Source: Scytolyngbya sp. HA4215-MV1
GTDB lineage: Bacteria > Cyanobacteriota > Cyanobacteriia > Leptolyngbyales > Leptolyngbyaceae
Reading direction: 5' to 3'
DNA length: 64,000 nt
NCBI GenBank assembly: GCA_019359045.1
Contig: JAHHIA010000005.1
Span: forward strand, 310,001 to 374,000
In this document: one piece after another, positions 1 through 8,623 of the stretch
How positions within the stretch are numbered: position 1 is the stretch's first letter
How the letters are laid out: every line of letters begins with the position of its first letter
Made by a program: the position numbers and the translations under genes
The notes under the pieces: model-generated
What the model was told of the DNA's origin: nothing
Seen by the model: only the letters and a program-made list of their open reading frames with translations
The model's database searches: none

Positions 1-56
1 CGTATAGCCAGTATCCTACATCTCTTAAGTTCATATTTTGGAAGGAAAGTAGAATT

Positions 57-908
57 ATGTCAGTCTCAGGACGTTTATCAGAGTTCTCTCTAGGAGAAAT
101 TTTTCAACTTCTGGAGCGAGGACAAAAAACAGGTTTGTTGACCATCCGGGCTGCCCATTCTCCTGCGGAACCCCTACAAAACTTCTATCTCTGGTTTAAG
201 CAAGGACAAATTCTCGCAGCTGCTAATCGCCTAGACTACAAAGGGTTAGCAACTCTGCTCTATCAACGAGAGTGGCTGGGTGAACATAGCAAAATGCTGC
301 TGGTTGAAGCGTTTAAGAGCAATCGTCCGCTCGGGTTATATCTTAAATACCAGAAATTGCTGAATGCTGAGCAACTCAAATTGCTATTTTATACCCAAGT
401 GATCCGACAAGTCTGTACAATCTTTCAGTTTTCAGAGGGCTGGTTTAACTTTGAGACGAAAACTGAATTGCCCTTAGCTGAAATGACTGGCTTAAGTGCA
501 GTGCCGCTGAATGTTACGCTGGAAGGCTTGCGCGCATTGAGGGATTGGAGATCTCTCTCGAAAAAACTCCCTGCTCCCAATTCTGCAATCACATCCCTGA
601 TTGTGGGTAACCCCCAGTTAAAAATCAATCCAGTGGAATGGCAAGTGTGGGAATTTGCCAACGGCACAGAACCCTTGACCGTCATTGCAGAACAATTACA
701 GTTGCCATTGGGAAAAATTCAACAAATTGCCTTTCGTTTGATGATGGTGGGCTTGATTGAGGAAGTCCCCCTAGTGGTCTCTAAGCCAAGCAAAGCTCCA
801 GAGATAGAGATACAAAATCCAGAGTTGATTACTCCCAACCATAAACCAATTAGCCAATCATTTCTACACAATTTGGCAGTTTTTTTGGGTAGTCGATCCA
901 TCCATTAA
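57..908 (+). CDS. DUF4388 (PATAN-type) domain protein
   Basis: This 283-residue protein opens with a DUF4388/PATAN-like module (about residues 3-135), starting SGRLSEFSLGEIFQLL and followed by the FYLWFKQGQILAA segment typical of the family. PATAN domains occur in cyanobacterial PatA-like response regulators and are thought to mediate protein contacts in signalling. Here there is no receiver domain. Residues 175-235 resemble a small helical (possibly winged-helix) segment and the tail is low-complexity. The ATG is preceded by a GGAAGGA Shine-Dalgarno sequence. The gene is convergent with pcyA and is followed three bases after its stop by a hairpin repeat. A role in signal output is inferred from the family; no partner is encoded next to it inside the window. 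Confidence 0.8.
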   Translation: MSVSGRLSEFSLGEIFQLLERGQKTGLLTIRAAHSPAEPLQNFYLWFKQGQILAAANRLDYKGLATLLYQREWLGEHSKMLLVEAFKSNRPLGLYLKYQKLLNAEQLKLLFYTQVIRQVCTIFQFSEGWFNFETKTELPLAEMTGLSAVPLNVTLEGLRALRDWRSLSKKLPAPNSAITSLIVGNPQLKINPVEWQVWEFANGTEPLTVIAEQLQLPLGKIQQIAFRLMMVGLIEEVPLVVSKPSKAPEIEIQNPELITPNHKPISQSFLHNLAVFLGSRSIH

Positions 909-911
909 GAG

Positions 912-990
912 GCGTTGCTCAACAACCGGATGAAAATGATGCTGAATGATTTGAAACTTCGTTCCAAATCATCCTGCTTTTCAGCAACAC
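912..990 (+). repeat. Hairpin repeat family, copy A (79 bp)
   Basis: This element begins GCGTTGCT and ends AGCAACAC. It has a 42-nt left arm, the conserved 11-nt loop AAACTTCGTTC (954-964) and a 26-nt right arm. The stem next to the loop is ATGATTTG/CAAATCAT. It lies between the convergent DUF4388 gene and pcyA. Related copies are at 13163-13241, 27746-27808 and 31834-31912. Confidence 0.85.
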
Positions 991-1084
991 CCATTAGGAG
1001 ATGATGGCGATCGGCTGGCGTCAATTGTGTCTGAATGAAGTGTAGGGATGACTGAAGTCGCACACGCTTTCAGTGAGGAAACGG

Positions 1085-1816
1085 TTACGCCACATAATCA
1101 AACAACATCGTGTTCATATATCGATCTGTCCACGCTGCGCCAAATGACTTTTCGAGCACCCGCCGAGTTTTGTCATTTTGTTGTTGCTTTAAGCAATAGT
1201 AACGCTGCCCTGCCAAAACTTGCGTAATGTCCAAATTCGATGTCAGAGGAGATTCTGTACTAGCGATTTGACAATGAAGAGTTAAAAACTCTCTGACTCG
1301 ATTGAGGAACATGTCTTCTTCGGGTTCATTCGCTGGATGTACAAACAAACAAAATTCTGAAAAAATATCAGCCCATGCTGGTAAGGCACGGGGTTGAGAG
1401 AACTCAACTTCAGATAAGCGTGATAAAGTCTGGTGATAATGGACTGGCAAAATACGTTCAGCATTCACAGGCGACAAATCCACGATCGCCGCACTAATGG
1501 TTCCTCCGCGCTTGCCAACCAAATCCGTGCCAAAAATTGGCAGCGCATACTCAGGCTTGGGAAACATGACACAGTGCAAAATATCTAACCCATTGCTAAC
1601 CTGTGCCAATTCCAAATGCAGTTTGCGAAATTGGGGAGTTTGGTAGCAGTGATTTTCAATCGTCAGCCGTTCACCTTCGAGATTGCCCTCAATGTAGCCC
1701 AAATCTTCTGGCACAGAGTAAGGAGAAAGCTCTAGATATTCATGCCAAAGCGCTTCGATACAATCGGCTAATTTACGAATCAGAGTATGTTGACGGCTTC
1801 TTAATGAGACTTCCAT
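1085..1816 (-). CDS. pcyA: Phycocyanobilin:ferredoxin oxidoreductase
   Basis: PcyA reduces biliverdin IXalpha to phycocyanobilin with four electrons from ferredoxin, supplying bilin for phycobilisomes and phytochromes. The protein has the family signature: LPEDLG-like SVPEDLGYIEG, IENHCYQTPQFRKLHLELA, LDILHCVMFPKPEY, the active-site FGTDLVG region and the C-terminal NDKTRRVLEKSFG. The ATG at 1816 gives 243 residues, the usual length. A longer open frame runs back to 2065, but its extra 83 residues overlap the upstream regulator gene and have no homologous look. The gene is last in a leftward cluster with a kinase and two response regulators, 80 bases after the preceding stop. Confidence 0.95.
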   Translation of the reverse strand: MEVSLRSRQHTLIRKLADCIEALWHEYLELSPYSVPEDLGYIEGNLEGERLTIENHCYQTPQFRKLHLELAQVSNGLDILHCVMFPKPEYALPIFGTDLVGKRGGTISAAIVDLSPVNAERILPVHYHQTLSRLSEVEFSQPRALPAWADIFSEFCLFVHPANEPEEDMFLNRVREFLTLHCQIASTESPLTSNLDITQVLAGQRYYCLKQQQNDKTRRVLEKSFGAAWTDRYMNTMLFDYVA

Positions 1817-1896
1817 ATATTTTAAAATCGCTTCTATTTGAGTAATCGGATTAGACTTACATTGGCGTATGTTTTGTGCAAAATGTGTGCAATGTT

Positions 1897-3828
1897 TCAA
1901 CTGGCACAGGCGCGTATCCGGTGCAAGCGGCTTAGGATGCGGTTGGCAAGTGCTCCCCCCACGACAGGCTTGCACAAGTAATCGTCGGCTCCTACAGTAA
2001 ATGCCTGATGCTGGCTCGCAGCATCGGTTAGCACACTCAAAAATAATACTGGTAACTGTTGCCAATCAGGATCACCCCGAAGAATCTGACATAGCTCAAA
2101 CCCATTGATTTGAGGCATGTTCACATCTAAAACTAAGACATCGGGCGTCACAGATTGTAATACCGTCCAAAACTGTTTGGGATCGGCAAGGGTTGTGACT
2201 TTGAACCCCCAAGGCTTTAGCAGAGAAGGCAAAGTACTGAGCCAGGTGTGATCGTCATCAACGATCATCACTTTGGGAGCGTATGTTTTTGCACCTAGCA
2301 AGTTGACAACGGTTGTGATCACTTGCTCAGCTGGCATCAACGCTTCTAGAAACAATTTGCCTCCCCATCGAACCACTTCCAGCCGATCGTCCAATTCATC
2401 ACGATCTCCCATCACTAAAATCGGCAAAGAGGGGTAATGGTGTGAGATCACCTGCAAAGCACTGAGCCAATGGCTGGCAGATGCAGGTTCAGCTATTTTT
2501 GTTGGGGTTAAGCCAGTCGGCAAACGCAGCAAAATAACCTGAGGTTGTGCCTCTGCCCATTCAGGAGCCAACTCTAGTGCTGACACAACCTCAACCCGAA
2601 TACTACAGCGCGTCGCAACCATGATTAATGCTTGATTAAAGCTGGAATCATCACTCACCAAAAGCAACAAGGGTGATTGTTCATCAAACAGGGGCGATTG
2701 TTCAATTGTTGTCGTGTTCTGAATTGCTTGTTGGAGAGCCATCGCCAGTGTTTTTAGTAGAGGGATCTGCTCAGGTCGCAATGGCTCATACCCAGCTAGC
2801 CAATGCTCTAGTTGGCGGGCTAAATGAGTCGCTTTAGAAAGACCAAAGATTCCCAGGGTGCCTGCCAATGTATGAGCAATGCGTTGAGCTTCTACCTGTT
2901 GATTGGAAGAGAGACGATCGTCCTGCAAACTGTGAACCACTTCTAACAAAATACTCGTCTGTTCCAAGCTTTTGGGTTTTGTGGTTGCCCAGGTCTCATT
3001 CAGAAAATCCAGATATTGTTGCTGCGAGTCCACAGGCGAATTTTCTTTAGTTTGAAATTGGGCAACGGTGCTCAGATTTACTAGGGCAGCGGTTGGTGTA
3101 CCTTCTTCAGAGACAAATGCTGAGGTAGCCGTAAAGGCGTCCCCCATGTCAGCGTCCATGGTCTTTAGGTAATAGCCTCGCCCATGAAGCGTGGCAATAA
3201 AATCTGGCGGTGCACCGACATCTGCAAGCTTTTTGCGAACTCGACGGATATGGGAACGCACCGTTGCTTCAGACGGAAACTCCTCCGAAGACCAGAGTCG
3301 ATCGATCAACTCATCGGTACTAAAGACATACTGGCGATCGCGCAAAAACAATTCCAGTAACTCATATTCCTTAGTGGTCAGCGATAAGGGCTGACCGTTA
3401 TAGTTCACTTCACAGGTGCTAGGGTTCAGCAGCAAATCACCCCAGGACAGGAGCGGAAAGGGATTGGAACTTCCCCGACGCATCAAAGCCCGAATTCGGG
3501 CAATCAGTTCTACCTGATCAAAAGGTTTGACGACATAATCATCTGCACCCGCATCCAACCCTTGCACTTTCACTGTGCGAGTATCTTGAGCAGTGAGAAG
3601 CAAAATGGGCATGGTATAGCCCTGCTCTCGAAAGCGCTTGCATAAACTAATGCCATCCAACTTGGGCAGAACAATATCGAGAACGAGCAAGTCGTACTCA
3701 AAAGTAGAGCCGTAAGTCCAGCCCATTTCTCCATCTTTGACCGTGTCAACCACATAATTATGGCTAGTTAGACTTCTCGTCAAAACTTTGATTAATACAT
3801 CATCATCTTCTACGAGCAAGATTTTCAT
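1897..3828 (-). CDS. Multidomain response regulator REC-wHTH-HPt-REC*-REC
   Basis: This 643-residue protein is a phosphorelay hub. Residues 1-118 are a receiver with phospho-acceptor Asp51 and the switch Lys101. Residues 125-224 are an OmpR-type winged helix (TTKEYELLELFL, ATVRSHIRRVRKK, GRGYYL). An HPt domain follows with His319 in the motif AHTLAG. Residues 385-510 look like a receiver, but the phospho-acceptor position reads ILLRLP, so it is probably inactive. Residues 518-640 are a second intact receiver with Asp568 and Lys620. The protein could therefore accept phosphate at two sites, pass it through its own HPt and bind DNA. It starts 8 bases after the small REC gene stops and is probably co-transcribed with it and with the kinase. 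Confidence 0.9.
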   Translation of the reverse strand: MKILLVEDDDVLIKVLTRSLTSHNYVVDTVKDGEMGWTYGSTFEYDLLVLDIVLPKLDGISLCKRFREQGYTMPILLLTAQDTRTVKVQGLDAGADDYVVKPFDQVELIARIRALMRRGSSNPFPLLSWGDLLLNPSTCEVNYNGQPLSLTTKEYELLELFLRDRQYVFSTDELIDRLWSSEEFPSEATVRSHIRRVRKKLADVGAPPDFIATLHGRGYYLKTMDADMGDAFTATSAFVSEEGTPTAALVNLSTVAQFQTKENSPVDSQQQYLDFLNETWATTKPKSLEQTSILLEVVHSLQDDRLSSNQQVEAQRIAHTLAGTLGIFGLSKATHLARQLEHWLAGYEPLRPEQIPLLKTLAMALQQAIQNTTTIEQSPLFDEQSPLLLLVSDDSSFNQALIMVATRCSIRVEVVSALELAPEWAEAQPQVILLRLPTGLTPTKIAEPASASHWLSALQVISHHYPSLPILVMGDRDELDDRLEVVRWGGKLFLEALMPAEQVITTVVNLLGAKTYAPKVMIVDDDHTWLSTLPSLLKPWGFKVTTLADPKQFWTVLQSVTPDVLVLDVNMPQINGFELCQILRGDPDWQQLPVLFLSVLTDAASQHQAFTVGADDYLCKPVVGGALANRILSRLHRIRACAS

Positions 3829-3836
3829 TGACGTTC

Positions 3837-4208
3837 CTACCAGTGGAGAATCCGGGAAATTTGTTCCGGTAGATTGAGGGAGTTAAAAGGTTTCGTGATC
3901 ACACCACTGACACCTAAATCATTAAACTGGCACTTGTCGGCTGTTTGTGCTTTTGCCGTTAAAAGAATAACTGGAATCTGCTCGGTTTCAGTATGAGACT
4001 GAAGCGCTTTAAAGGTAGCAATCCCATCCATTTCTGGCATCATTACATCCAGCAAAATCACATCTGGTTTTTCTGTCTGGGCAGTTTGGATGCCCTGCTC
4101 TCCTGATCCTGCCGTTAGCACCTCCCAACCTGTTGCCATCCTGATACCAAATTGCACCACTGTTTGGATGGTCTCTTCGTCATCAATGATTAAGATTCGC
4201 TTGCCCAT
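3837..4208 (-). CDS. Single-domain response regulator (CheY-like)
   Basis: This is a stand-alone receiver domain. It has the acidic pair in ILIIDDEE, the phospho-acceptor Asp in VILLDVMMPEMDG (residue 54 from the chosen start), the switch Thr in LLTAKAQ and the Lys in ITKPFN. It has no output domain, so it is expected to act as a phosphate shuttle or by binding a partner. The family usually starts MGKR-ILIIDDE, which supports the ATG at 4208. An ATG at 4220 overlaps the kinase stop as ATGA and is possible. It lies between the kinase gene and the large regulator, suggesting it is phosphorylated by that kinase. Confidence 0.9.
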   Translation of the reverse strand: MGKRILIIDDEETIQTVVQFGIRMATGWEVLTAGSGEQGIQTAQTEKPDVILLDVMMPEMDGIATFKALQSHTETEQIPVILLTAKAQTADKCQFNDLGVSGVITKPFNSLNLPEQISRILHW

Positions 4209-4216
4209 GATCTCCC

Positions 4217-6166
4217 TCATTTGAGATTGGCTTTATTAAACGCAGGTAGTGTAAATACAAAGGTGCTACCGCGACCTGGAGCACTCTCAACCCAGATTTT
4301 GCCATTGTGTTGTTCAATAATTTTGCGGCAAATTGCCAGCCCCAACCCCGTCCCTCCTTTTTTGCGCGAATCGGATGAATCGACCTGTTGAAACCGTTCA
4401 AAGATCCGTTCGAGTTGATCAGTCGGAATCCCCTGACCCTCGTCACGTACTCGGAAAATAATTTCGGAGCATGATGAGTTTTGAGGTTTTGATTTTGTCA
4501 GTCCTGTAGACTGACTTTGCCAACGCACACCTTCTCTAAAGGAGAAATTTTGCGTTTTAAGTTTTGAGCTTGGAGTTTTGAACTTGGAGTTTTGGGTTTT
4601 GAGTTTTGAGTTTTGGGGTTGGGGCTTGTTGAGGTAAGCAACGGTCAACCAAACCGTTCCTCCTGCAAAGGAGAATTTGATGGCATTACTGAGTAAATTG
4701 GTTAAGGTTTGTAGGATGTAATCGGCATCTGCCCAAATAATGATCTCTTCTGTCTGGGTCACCAGGGTCACTTCATGTTGTTGTGCCATGGCTTGCATGG
4801 CTTCGGCTGCCTGAATCATCAAGTTAGCAGCATTGCAGGCTTGTAGATCCATTACCACTTTGCCTGATTCGATGCGTTGCAAGTCGAGAACGTTGTTGAC
4901 TAATCGCACCAATCGCTCTGTACTGTCGTCGGCAATGCCGAGCATTTGTTGCCCTTCGTTGGAGAGGGTGCCTAGTCGTCCAGTTGCCAAGATTTTTAGC
5001 GCGCTATGCAGAGAGGTCAAGGGGGTGCGTAGTTCATGGCTGATGACCGAGATGAATTCGTCTTTCATCCGTTCAATGGCTTTACGATCGCTAATGTCAC
5101 TAGTCAGAGAGAAAAAGCCCTTGACTGTCTTTGACTCATCCACATGAGGAATATAGGTGGCATCCACCGATCGTACACTGCCGTCTTTGAGCACTACATC
5201 ATTTTCATAAGTTACAGCTTGCCCTGATAGTGCCGTTTCGATCTGCATTTGCATGCGCTGATAGCACTCGGCTCCCCAAACCTGTTTTAGATGAGTGCCA
5301 TCAATTTCGCTCGGCGATTGCCCTAACCAATCTTCGTATGCCTGATTATTAAAGCGATAGCGTTGTTGGTCATCCACATACGCAATCAGTACAGGTAGCG
5401 CATTCGTGATCAGTCGCAATTGCTCTTCACTCTGACGTAGTGCGGCTTCTGCCTGCTTTCGTACATTAATTTCTTGTTGCAGGTTGCGGTTAACTTCTTT
5501 CAACTCAGCAGTACGGGCTTCCACCACCTCTTCCAAATGTTCCAACAATTGGGCTTGAGAAAGGGCAATGCTGATCTGATCCCCCAGTTGCTGCATGAGT
5601 TCCAATTCAAACTCTACCCAATTGCGGATATCGCCGCATTGGTGCACGATTAACAACCCCCACAGACGGTTAGCCGGCTGAACCGTTGCTAAGGGGTGAA
5701 CGTTGAGGGTTTGGACGATCGGGACGATAAGTTTTGCTTTGATATCAAATTGCTCCACGAATTCGATCAGACATGGGGCTAAACCAGCGGCTGGATCATA
5801 GACATCCGCAATCGCTCGTACCCGACCCTGAGCATAAAGCTGTTGATAATCTTTTGGAAAAACCTCTTCTGGAAACTCCAGATCTATCAGCTTGGGATGG
5901 TCTGGTAAAACTGATTCGCTAATTACCTTGCCTGTCCCATCCGGTAAGACATGATAAATTAGCACGCGATCGGCTTGCAGAATTCGTTGCACCTCCGTCA
6001 CCGTGGTTCGCAAGATTTCCCTAAACTGCAACGATTGCCGAATTTTGAGCGTGACTTCCGAAAATAACTCCACACGCTGTTGTTGCTGAAGCAGCTCAGC
6101 CTGGATGGATTTTTGTTCACCCGATTTTGCAAGTTGCCGAGAAGACCGTTTGGGCACTGGAGCCAA
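4217..6166 (-). CDS. GAF-PAS hybrid-less sensor histidine kinase
   Basis: This is a cytoplasmic sensor kinase of 649 residues with no membrane segment. A GAF domain spans about 45-205, a coiled linker 205-250, a PAS domain 250-365, HisKA 366-432 (His377 in SVISHELRTPL) and HATPase_c 470-640 (N box LLSNAIKFS, G1 DEGQGIP, G2 GGTGLGL). The GAF resembles phytochrome/cyanobacteriochrome GAFs (PCLIEFVEQF, KAKLIVPI, LWGLLIVHQC). It keeps a Cys at 132 but has Leu instead of the usual following His, so bilin binding is uncertain. About 50 extra residues between the N and G1 boxes come from an in-frame heptamer repeat. It heads an operon with two regulators and pcyA. Confidence 0.9.
   Translation of the reverse strand: MAPVPKRSSRQLAKSGEQKSIQAELLQQQQRVELFSEVTLKIRQSLQFREILRTTVTEVQRILQADRVLIYHVLPDGTGKVISESVLPDHPKLIDLEFPEEVFPKDYQQLYAQGRVRAIADVYDPAAGLAPCLIEFVEQFDIKAKLIVPIVQTLNVHPLATVQPANRLWGLLIVHQCGDIRNWVEFELELMQQLGDQISIALSQAQLLEHLEEVVEARTAELKEVNRNLQQEINVRKQAEAALRQSEEQLRLITNALPVLIAYVDDQQRYRFNNQAYEDWLGQSPSEIDGTHLKQVWGAECYQRMQMQIETALSGQAVTYENDVVLKDGSVRSVDATYIPHVDESKTVKGFFSLTSDISDRKAIERMKDEFISVISHELRTPLTSLHSALKILATGRLGTLSNEGQQMLGIADDSTERLVRLVNNVLDLQRIESGKVVMDLQACNAANLMIQAAEAMQAMAQQHEVTLVTQTEEIIIWADADYILQTLTNLLSNAIKFSFAGGTVWLTVAYLNKPQPQNSKLKTQNSKFKTPSSKLKTQNFSFREGVRWQSQSTGLTKSKPQNSSCSEIIFRVRDEGQGIPTDQLERIFERFQQVDSSDSRKKGGTGLGLAICRKIIEQHNGKIWVESAPGRGSTFVFTLPAFNKANLK
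4546..4615 (-). repeat. Heptanucleotide tandem repeat inside kinase gene
   Basis: Ten consecutive 7-nt units run on the coding strand with consensus CAAAACT (variants CAAAACC, CCAAGTT, CCAAGCT, TAAAACG, CAAAATT). Because 7 and 3 share no factor, three units make one heptapeptide, read here as [14 protein letters not shown] and PSSKLKT. The repeat lies in the ATP-binding domain of the kinase between two conserved boxes. Confidence 0.9.
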
Positions 6167-6376
6167 TCTATCCCCAAGAGAACATCTTTAATTGTTTACT
6201 CAAGCTCTTAAAACTTCAAATCTTACAAAATGAATGTCGCAAAACTTAATGAAGCGCGGCGATCGGCGGACGGATAGTCTCTGAACTTAGGACAATCGAC
6301 TGACTTCGCGACAGGGCAGAACCTTGTCAGGTTGCGTTTGGAGGCTCTGTTTTATTTTGCTATCGATAGAAAGTTA

Positions 6377-6423
6377 CTGGAGGCACTGCTGCCTCCAGGC
6401 GTTCCCATGCTCCGCTTGGGAAC
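6377..6423. repeat. Double hairpin intergenic repeat
   Basis: Two adjacent inverted repeats stand here. CTGGAGGCA pairs with TGCCTCCAG around a 4-nt loop (6377-6398), followed by GTTCCCA pairing with TGGGAAC (6401-6423). The element lies just downstream of hemH in the 314-bp gap before the kinase operon start. A degenerate copy in the other orientation is at 62234-62277, which suggests a dispersed intergenic repeat; the hairpins could also end hemH transcription. The rest of the gap (6167-6376) shows no gene. Confidence 0.6.
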
Positions 6424-6480
6424 AAAGTCTGTACAGTCCAAATGCAGAGTTTAAAATTCCAAGTCTCCCTGCCCAATGGC

Positions 6481-7644
6481 TTACAACAGCCCGATCGCAT
6501 GCAAAGGACCCTGCCCCAGCCACAATTCGAGCAGCACTGCCAATAGCCCCAACATGGCTAAGCGCCCATTCCAAACCTCGGCAGAGGGGGTCATCCCCCA
6601 AGTCCAGCGCTCTTGCGGGTACAGTTTCACATTCTCTTGCGGACGAATGGTATCTGAGAAGAGAATGGGACGATCGTTCAATGCCTGCACCACCAGATCT
6701 GCCAGTGCTTTGATAAAGATCGGATCGGTATTGGGCGCAGGCACTCGCGCAAACGTCTCAATCCCAGCTTCTTCAGCGACTTCCCGATACTCCATATCAA
6801 TTTCTTCCAGGGTTTCGATATGTTCTGAGACAAAACTGATCGGCACCACCACCAATTCTTTTACGCCCTTTTGGGCGAGGTCTTCGATCGCCTCATCGGT
6901 GTAGGGTTGTAACCATTCCACCGGACCCACCCGACTCTGGTATGCCAAAGTGTAGGCATTGGGGCGATTTAACTGTTTCATGATCAACTCAGTACACTGT
7001 TCAATTTCTCGCTGGTAGGGGTCACCCGCTTCTTCTACATAGCTGACGGGCACGCCATGCGCACTAAAAAAGACATGCGCGTCACTGGGATGGGGCACCT
7101 GATCCAACGTTTTTTCGACCAGGTTTGCCATTACCTGCACATATCCTGGGTGGCTATACCAGGAGGGCACCACTGTATATTGAATTGCTTGCAACGCTGG
7201 GTCGGCATTCCACAAACGTTCGAGTAGCCGAAAACTAGAACCGCTGGTGCTGATCGAAAACTGGGGATACAGCGGCAGAATCACTAATTGTTGGATGCCA
7301 TCTTGCTTAATCTGAGCGATCGCCTCTTCTGTAAACGGGTGCCAGTACCGCATGCCGATATAAACCTGTATCTCATTGCCATCTTGCTGCAATTGCACCC
7401 GCAACGCCTGCGCTTGGGCTTCGGTAATCTGGCGCAGTGGCGACCCGCCGCCAATTTTTTTATAATTCTCCTGTGATTTTTGAGCACGCAGAGTCGAAAT
7501 TAACCAAGCCAGCGGCGCTTGTAATAGGGGAGAAGGCAATCGGATAATTTCTGGATCAGCAAATAAGTTATATAAAAAAGCCCGGACATCTTCTAATTTG
7601 TCCGGTCCCCCCAAATTGAGTAGTAAAACTCCGACTCGTCCCAT
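6481..7644 (-). CDS. hemH: Ferrochelatase with C-terminal CAB-like helix
   Basis: Ferrochelatase inserts Fe2+ into protoporphyrin IX to make protoheme. The catalytic core occupies about residues 1-320, with [11 protein letters not shown] at the start, the active-site His in FFSAHGVP (residue 196) and the acidic [14 protein letters not shown] segment. The last 40 residues form a single hydrophobic helix with the chlorophyll a/b-binding motif [11 protein letters not shown], as in other cyanobacterial and plastid enzymes; this anchors the enzyme in the thylakoid membrane. The ATG at 7644 (MGRVGV) matches the family. Another ATG lies three codons upstream. The gene is monocistronic in appearance. 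Confidence 0.96.
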   Translation of the reverse strand: MGRVGVLLLNLGGPDKLEDVRAFLYNLFADPEIIRLPSPLLQAPLAWLISTLRAQKSQENYKKIGGGSPLRQITEAQAQALRVQLQQDGNEIQVYIGMRYWHPFTEEAIAQIKQDGIQQLVILPLYPQFSISTSGSSFRLLERLWNADPALQAIQYTVVPSWYSHPGYVQVMANLVEKTLDQVPHPSDAHVFFSAHGVPVSYVEEAGDPYQREIEQCTELIMKQLNRPNAYTLAYQSRVGPVEWLQPYTDEAIEDLAQKGVKELVVVPISFVSEHIETLEEIDMEYREVAEEAGIETFARVPAPNTDPIFIKALADLVVQALNDRPILFSDTIRPQENVKLYPQERWTWGMTPSAEVWNGRLAMLGLLAVLLELWLGQGPLHAIGLL

Positions 7645-7930
7645 GTCAATCATCCATCCCTTTTGCGCTCAAATTTGCCACTGACTTTAACAATACAATT
7701 CCTATGGCGGGTTCCGTTCCTATTTTGATGCTCAGGCTTAGATTTAACGCTTCTCCCACGGCTTCATCATTAGTAACTTTTATTTATGATCAAAGACCTC
7801 AAATCATTCTAGGGTTTGTGTGGGGCTGGAGATGCACATTGGCTCATGCGATTTCCATGCGTCTTTTTAAGAACGAGTTAGATTCAGGCTGGTGATGTAG
7901 AGTTTGACAAACATTGAGGAGCACGTCCCT

Positions 7931-8257
7931 ATGACTCTTGGTGTAATCGTGGCGATCGCTTACGGCATTCTGGCGATCGTGGGTGGCATTATCGGCTATA
8001 TGCAGGCGCAGAGTAAGGTGTCCCTGTTCGCGGGCTGCGGTTGCGGAATTTTATTGGTGGGTAGCGCCATCCTTCAGATGCAAGGGCAACCCTGGGGGCT
8101 TGCAGTTGCATCTGGGGTAACGGTAGTTCTGCTCCTAGCATTTGTAATGCGATGGCTCAAAACGCGTAAATTTATGCCTGCCGGACTGATGCTGCTGTTA
8201 GGCATCCCAGCTTTGGGTGTTATGGTGAGTCAGCTCCTTAGCCCTCTTGCCCATTAG
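7931..8257 (+). CDS. TMEM14-like small membrane protein
   Basis: This 108-residue protein is almost entirely hydrophobic. It has about four membrane helices, glycine-rich in the manner of the TMEM14 family (GILAIVGGIIGYMQAQSKVSLFAG). Cyanobacterial members are short inner-membrane proteins of unknown function; plant relatives include fatty-acid exporters of the FAX type. The ATG at 7931 is preceded by GAGGAG at a 10-base spacing, better than the upstream in-frame start. It is divergent from hemH across about 290 bp in which no other gene is visible. Family assignment is from pattern and topology; the substrate is unknown. Confidence 0.75.
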   Translation: MTLGVIVAIAYGILAIVGGIIGYMQAQSKVSLFAGCGCGILLVGSAILQMQGQPWGLAVASGVTVVLLLAFVMRWLKTRKFMPAGLMLLLGIPALGVMVSQLLSPLAH

Positions 8258-8470
8258 CTGCCAGACCTCTGGCGAAGAAGTCGTGATATAAAAAATCAGG
8301 ACATATTGATTTACCAGCATCCTGAGAATAAACGACACAGCCCTACGGATTGCGCTGTAATCTGGTTGCTGGTTTGTACAACGATGAGTTGTCCTAATCT
8401 GCTTGATTCGGTTTAATTTGCAAGAGGCCTATTGGTCTCCAGTACTTTGTTGGTCATGTTTCAACCGAGT

Positions 8471-8509
8471 TGCCCATCTTTTTGAGCAAAGCTCTCAAAA
8501 AGATGGGCA
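8471..8509. terminator. Perfect 16-bp hairpin between convergent genes
   Basis: TGCCCATCTTTTTGAG (8471-8486) is perfectly complementary to 8494-8509 around a 7-nt loop. It lies between the converging TMEM14-like gene and the secreted-protein gene. It may stop transcription from both sides, although neither flank has a long T run. No credible gene is seen in 8258-8623. Confidence 0.5.
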
Positions 8510-8623
8510 GCCTCTCTCGAACCTCACTTACCCAGCAATGCATGGGTCGGGATCTAGACCTGTAGAAACTCTTTTAGCATCCTTGCGTTATCACGATACT
8601 CGAACATACCGGATAAAGTTGAG

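Noticed and set aside
1817..2065. N-terminal extension of pcyA by 83 residues
   Set aside because: It overlaps the 3' end of the response regulator gene in another frame and has no similarity to PcyA. The ATG at 1816 gives the normal family length.
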